Below are positions 51,084-54,931 of a DNA stretch of 54,931 nucleotides, in pieces (position 1 is the first letter of the stretch; every line of letters starts with the position of its first letter). This DNA comes from Phycisphaerales bacterium (GTDB lineage: Bacteria > Planctomycetota > Phycisphaerae > Phycisphaerales > UBA1924). Location: positions 1-54,931 of the forward strand of contig JAJVHS010000054.1 of NCBI GenBank assembly GCA_022072615.1, in the 5' to 3' direction. Below the pieces are notes generated by a model that saw only the letters and a list, made by a program, of their open reading frames with translations, was not told the origin of the DNA and searched no databases. The position numbers were made by a program, and so were the translations under genes.

Positions 51084-52718
51084 ATGAAATTCCGCAACAA
51101 GCTGATGATCATCATGGTCGGGATGGCGCTGCTGAGCAACGGCGTGCTCGTCGCCGTCACCACCTTCCAGTCCCGCACCCTCCTCCTCAACGAGATCCGC
51201 AGCAAGGTCCTCTCCATCGCGTCCACCACCGCCAGCCAGGTCGATCCCGAGATTCACGAGCGGATCCGCACCGAGGACGACATCGACGGCGACGACTACG
51301 CCCGGCTCGAGGCCCTCTTCCGCCGGATCCGCGACGCCAACCGCCGCGAGGACACCAACGTCCGCTTCGTCTACACGCTCCGCCCGATCCCCGGGCGCAC
51401 CGGCGTCTACGAGTACGTCGTCGACGCCGAGGAGCGCGGCAGCCCCGACAAGTCCAAGGTCGGCGAGGAGCACCAGCCCAAGGAGCGCCAGCGGCTCATC
51501 CCCCTCGACCGCGAGGAAGTCCAGATCGGCAGCGACGCCTACGGCACCTTCCTCAGCGCCACCTCGCCCATCCGCGACAAGTCCGGCGTCGCCGTCGCGC
51601 TCCTGGGGGTGGACCTCAACATCGAGGACGTGCTGGCCCGGACCAACCAGCTTTGGATCGTCGGCCTCGGCGGCATGGCCATGGCCGGCGGCGTCGGCGC
51701 CTTCCTCGCCCTCGTGCTCTCGCGCCGCGTCTCCAAGGTGCTCGAGCAGCTCGTCGTCGTCGTCCGCCGCGTCGGCGAGGGCGACTACGACGTCAAGGCG
51801 CCCGACGACGGCGAGGACGAGTTCTCCCAGCTCGGCAAGGCCCTCAACTACATGGTCCCGCAGATCCGCGAGGGCATGAAGCTCAAGGACAGCCTCGCCC
51901 TGGCCATGGAGGTCCAGCAGTCCCTCCTCCCCTCCGAGCCGCCCCAGGTCAACGGCCTCGAGATCGCCGGCCGCAGCATCTACTGCGACGAAACCGGCGG
52001 CGACTACTTCGACTTCCTCGACCTCTCCAACGTCTCCAGGGATCGCGTCGCCATCGCCGTCGGCGATGTCACCGGCCACGGCATCGCCGCCGCGCTGCTC
52101 ATGACCACCGCCCGGGCCCTGCTCCGCGGCCACGCCGCGCAGGGCGGCAGCCTCGCCCAGCTCATCACCCACATGAACCGCCACCTCGCCGTTGACTGCA
52201 AGGCCGGGCGCTTCATGACCATGTACTACCTCGTCATCGACTCAGAGACCCGCGAGCTGCGCTGGGTCAGCGCCGGCCACGACCCCGCCATCGCCTACAA
52301 CCCCTCCACAGACGTCTTCGTCGAGCTCGCCGGCTCCGACATCCCCATGGGCCTCGACCCGGACTGGCAGTACACCGAGTTCGAACGCTCGGGCTGGATC
52401 GACGGCCAGATCATCGTCATCGGCACCGACGGCATCTGGGAAACCCGCGACGCCAAGGGACGCATGTTCGGTAAGACCGGCCTCCGCGAGATCATCCGGG
52501 CAAACTCCCGCAGGTCCTGCGCCGAGATCGCCAAGGCCATCACCGACACCCTCTCACGCTACCGCCAGGGCAAGAGCCAGGAAGACGACGTCACCCTCGT
52601 CGTCTTCCGCTTCGTCCCACGCCGGGCCGAGGAGCAAGTCGCCGACACCACCCAGGCCGAGCTCGTCCAGGTCGTCGGCGACCCGGTGCCGGGCGGGCCC
52701 GATCAGCCCGTCGCCTGA
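51084..52718 (+). CDS. Membrane sensor phosphatase with SpoIIE/PP2C domain (RsbU-like)
   Basis: A 544-residue signalling protein. An N-terminal helix (LMIIMVGMALLSNGVLVAVT), a periplasmic sensor region (about 30-185), a second helix (LWIVGLGGMAMAGGVGAFLA), a HAMP-like linker (about 210-270: LVVVVRRVGEGDYDVKAPDD) and a C-terminal SpoIIE phosphatase with metal-site motifs DETGGDYFDFLDL and AVGDVTGHGIAAALLMT, and VIGTDGIWETRD. These enzymes dephosphorylate anti-anti-sigma proteins. No STAS or RsbW gene is adjacent. TATCAT at 51000-51005 is a possible -10. ATG 51084 is chosen because the first membrane helix follows. Confidence 0.92.
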   Translation: MKFRNKLMIIMVGMALLSNGVLVAVTTFQSRTLLLNEIRSKVLSIASTTASQVDPEIHERIRTEDDIDGDDYARLEALFRRIRDANRREDTNVRFVYTLRPIPGRTGVYEYVVDAEERGSPDKSKVGEEHQPKERQRLIPLDREEVQIGSDAYGTFLSATSPIRDKSGVAVALLGVDLNIEDVLARTNQLWIVGLGGMAMAGGVGAFLALVLSRRVSKVLEQLVVVVRRVGEGDYDVKAPDDGEDEFSQLGKALNYMVPQIREGMKLKDSLALAMEVQQSLLPSEPPQVNGLEIAGRSIYCDETGGDYFDFLDLSNVSRDRVAIAVGDVTGHGIAAALLMTTARALLRGHAAQGGSLAQLITHMNRHLAVDCKAGRFMTMYYLVIDSETRELRWVSAGHDPAIAYNPSTDVFVELAGSDIPMGLDPDWQYTEFERSGWIDGQIIVIGTDGIWETRDAKGRMFGKTGLREIIRANSRRSCAEIAKAITDTLSRYRQGKSQEDDVTLVVFRFVPRRAEEQVADTTQAELVQVVGDPVPGGPDQPVA

Positions 52719-52874
52719 CCGCCCCGCGCCCGTGCCGTCCCAGAGCAAACATTGTCCCCGCACGCGCACATCCCCCTCCTCTGTGCGCACATCGGTGGAC
52801 ATGTCCTCAGAAACGCCCGAATCTGAGCGAATCTCCATCGACCAGCACCCGTGCCGCGCTCCACACTGCGCAGC

Positions 52875-53561
52875 ATGCAACCCAGAACCACCAGGCTCAC
52901 CCTCGACCAGCCCACCAATGACCAGATCGACGCCGTGCTCGACGCCCTCCTCAAGACCGGCCTCGAGACCGAGCCCGCCTGCACGCAGAACGGCGTCAAC
53001 ATCCAGGCCTTCGCCCGCTGGCTCACCACCGAAAACGCCGCCGCCGTCGTCTCGTCGCTCACCCGCGTCGCCCAGCTCCGAGCACAGCTCATTGCCGCCG
53101 AGTCCACCATCAAGGCCCTCCGAGCACTCGACGCCGTCGTCACCAGCGAGATCGAGGACTCCCGCCACGCCGAGACCATCCGCCGAGCCGCCGCCTCCAT
53201 CCTCCGCATCACCCAGTTCTTTCACAGGAACGCCCCGTCCGCCTCGCCCGCACTCGCGCAGGCCCAGCCGCCGGCGCTGACCACTTCACGCATCGATGCG
53301 TCCCAGGGCGCTGTCTCCCCGCGGAGCCTGTGCCCGGACCCGGATCGCCCGGCGCCGTCGCTCCACGATGGTCCGCGGCGTGACGCCGTGCCGATCCCGG
53401 TCCGCCAGTGCCTCCAGGCGCCGATCATGGGCGACGCGCTCCACGCACAACCGCCAGCCGCGCGGATCTCCGCCGCCGCGGGCCTGGCTCACACCCATCC
53501 CGATCGCACGGCGTCATGGCCCCGCGGCCCCGGTGACCGGCCGGATCTTCTCGGCCCGTGA
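52875..53561 (+). CDS. Hypothetical protein
   Basis: A 228-residue reading frame. The first 120 residues are helical and look genuine: DQPTNDQIDAVLDALLKTGL, QAFARWLTTENAAAVVSSLT, LRAQLIAAESTIKALRALDA. The last 100 residues are proline/arginine-rich and may be read-through of non-coding sequence. I do not recognise the family. It follows the SpoIIE-type gene by 156 bases on the same strand. Confidence 0.55.
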   Translation: MQPRTTRLTLDQPTNDQIDAVLDALLKTGLETEPACTQNGVNIQAFARWLTTENAAAVVSSLTRVAQLRAQLIAAESTIKALRALDAVVTSEIEDSRHAETIRRAAASILRITQFFHRNAPSASPALAQAQPPALTTSRIDASQGAVSPRSLCPDPDRPAPSLHDGPRRDAVPIPVRQCLQAPIMGDALHAQPPAARISAAAGLAHTHPDRTASWPRGPGDRPDLLGP

Positions 53562-53694
53562 GCCTTCCGACGCCCCACACATGCCGCGACCGCGGGCGGA
53601 GACGCCAAATCCGGAGTCAACGCTGTGGAACTCCGCGCCGTCCCAGTACCATGACGACAGGACGGTCGTGGCGGGCGTGATGGAAGGACCAGCG

Positions 53695-54931
53695 ATGAAC
53701 TGGCGCAGCATCCCGGCGTGGCTCTCGTGCGTGGCCCTGGTGGCGTGCCTGCCCGCATGCACCACCGCGCCCGCATCGCTCGAAACCGTCCGCGCGCCCG
53801 CGCCCGGCAACGCGGCGTTCGGCGAGCCGACCGTCGGCCCGATCCAGGCGTACCTCTGGAAGCGCATGGCGTGGGTCGACGAGCACGGCCGGATCGCGCC
53901 CGGCGCTTATCTGAACGCGCTCAACCAGCGCGAGGTCATGCTCGCGTCGCAGGACAACACCCGCGGCGGCGGCATCAACCAGACCATCTGGACCAGCCGC
54001 GGCCCGTCAAACATCGGCGGCCGTACCCGCTCGCTGATCATCGACCCGTCGAACCCCGACCGGCTGATCGCCGGCGCGGTCAGCGGCGGCATCTGGACCA
54101 GCCTCGACGGCGGATTGAACTGGACTCCCAACAACGACCGGCAGGACAACCTCTCCATCTGCTGCATGGCCCAGGCGCCCAGCAACCCCTCGATCATGTT
54201 CGCGGGCACCGGTGAGGAGCTCTACGCCGGCGATGGCGTGTTCGGCATCGGGATGTACATCTCTACCGACACCGGTTCGACCTGGTCCCACCTTCCATCG
54301 ACCGCATCATGGACGGGCAAGAACGTGCTCTGCATCGCCGTCCACCCGACCAATCCCGACATCGTGCTCGCCGGACGCATGCCCGGAGGCGTGTTCCGAT
54401 CGACCAATCGCGGCGCGTCGTGGACCAACCCGCTCCAGGCCCACGGCGCCTGGAGCATCGCGATCGACCCGAGCAACCCCAACAACTGCGTCGCCGGGCT
54501 CATCGGCTACAGCCTGCTGTACGGCGGCTGGTACAGCCGGTGCAGCTACAGCACCAACGGCGGAGTTTCCTGGACCACGTCCGGCGGCATGGATGCCCTG
54601 CGGGGCTACGGGCGCATCCAGGTGGCCTACGCCGCCAGCTCGCCGAACATCGTGTACGCGACCTACACCGACGGGAAGATCTACAAGAGCACCGACGGGG
54701 GCAGGAATTTCGCCGCGGTGACCACCTCCGGCGTTGGCCGCACCGACGTGTGGGCCGCGCCCCTGTGGGTTGATCCCACCAACCCCGACTTCCTCGTCAC
54801 CGGCACCGCGCCCGTGCTCAAGTCCGTCGACGGCGGCGTGACGCTCACGGGCATCAGCAACGGGTACATCAACACCGTCGACCCGCACCCCGACATCCAG
54901 CTCGTGGTCGCCGATCCGGGGTTCGACGGCG
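53695..54931 (+). CDS. Exported BNR/sortilin-like repeat lipoprotein, partial at 3' edge
   Basis: The frame is open from ATG 53695 to the end of the window, giving at least 412 residues. The signal peptide ends in a lipobox, LPACTT (Cys near residue 22). The body contains BNR/Asp-box-type repeats recognisable as IIDPSNPDRLIAGAVSGGIW, TSLDGGLNWTP, YISTDTGSTWSHL, VHPTNPDIVLAGRMPGGVFR, STNRGASWTNPL and YKSTDGGRNFAAV, i.e. a sortilin (VPS10)-like propeller. AAGGA lies six bases before the ATG and TACCAT at 53647-53652 may be its -10. Its C-terminal sorting signal, if any, lies beyond the window. Confidence 0.88.
   Translation, partial: MNWRSIPAWLSCVALVACLPACTTAPASLETVRAPAPGNAAFGEPTVGPIQAYLWKRMAWVDEHGRIAPGAYLNALNQREVMLASQDNTRGGGINQTIWTSRGPSNIGGRTRSLIIDPSNPDRLIAGAVSGGIWTSLDGGLNWTPNNDRQDNLSICCMAQAPSNPSIMFAGTGEELYAGDGVFGIGMYISTDTGSTWSHLPSTASWTGKNVLCIAVHPTNPDIVLAGRMPGGVFRSTNRGASWTNPLQAHGAWSIAIDPSNPNNCVAGLIGYSLLYGGWYSRCSYSTNGGVSWTTSGGMDALRGYGRIQVAYAASSPNIVYATYTDGKIYKSTDGGRNFAAVTTSGVGRTDVWAAPLWVDPTNPDFLVTGTAPVLKSVDGGVTLTGISNGYINTVDPHPDIQLVVADPGFDG

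Overview
The window looks like a chromosome segment of a high-GC planctomycete, most likely of the Phycisphaerae type. The evidence is the combination of three PEP-CTERM-like secreted proteins (12962-13591, 25204-25866, 29431-30045), an EF-hand/dockerin-like secreted repeat protein (10680-12836), a serine/threonine kinase fused to 16 WD40 blades (16462-20028), an ECF sigma/anti-sigma pair, a DUF1080 protein, many secreted amidohydrolase and propeller-type proteins, and an mraZ with no division cluster beside it. Genus and species cannot be read from the sequence alone.

Layout. 1-6.1 kb: a WapI-like partial gene, a DUF1801 protein, a BFD-like [2Fe-2S] protein and a giant hybrid sensor kinase. 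6.4-7.9 kb: NADP-isocitrate dehydrogenase. 8.0-10.1 kb: a compact, lower-GC minus-strand operon of four tiny helix-turn-helix proteins followed by a winged-helix/CHAT (caspase-like) protease, with its own sigma70-like promoter and an upstream inverted repeat. This is the best candidate here for an undescribed system. 10.7-15.2 kb: secreted repeat protein, PEP-CTERM protein, 1-Cys peroxiredoxin, flavin reductase. 15.4-20.0 kb: self-regulated orphan mraZ, a structured non-coding stretch closed by a terminator, then the WD40 kinase. 20.3-32.9 kb: sigma/anti-sigma, DUF1080, MFS transporter, M48 protease, TolB-like propeller, two further secreted or membrane proteins, a glutaminase/DUF4965 family enzyme with a small duplicated remnant of itself, and LptB. 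33.1-36.3 kb: oxidative pentose-phosphate operon gnd-zwf-pgl. 36.5-42.0 kb: BirA, a pair of amidohydrolases (one apparently lacking its metal site), a membrane-anchored excisionase-fold protein and a metallophosphoesterase. 42.0-45.2 kb: tRNA-Leu(UAG) with a downstream lipoprotein gene, DoxX and a VWA-like protein. 45.6-54.9 kb: DUF1254/DUF1214 protein, HD-domain exoribonuclease-like protein, thioredoxin, Rieske oxygenase, SpoIIE-type phosphatase, a hypothetical protein and a partial BNR-repeat lipoprotein.

The intergenic DNA is unusually rich in repeats. A heptanucleotide array (CGGACAG and variants) occurs at six loci, and at four of them it begins within seven bases of a stop codon in the sense orientation. 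There are also a CACAGAG/CTCTGTG inverted-repeat element, short GC-rich hairpin families and a duplicated 114-bp segment. Several genes have a -10-like hexamer placed 5-7 bases before the start codon, suggesting leaderless transcripts. All function calls come from reading motifs by eye; no database search was run.
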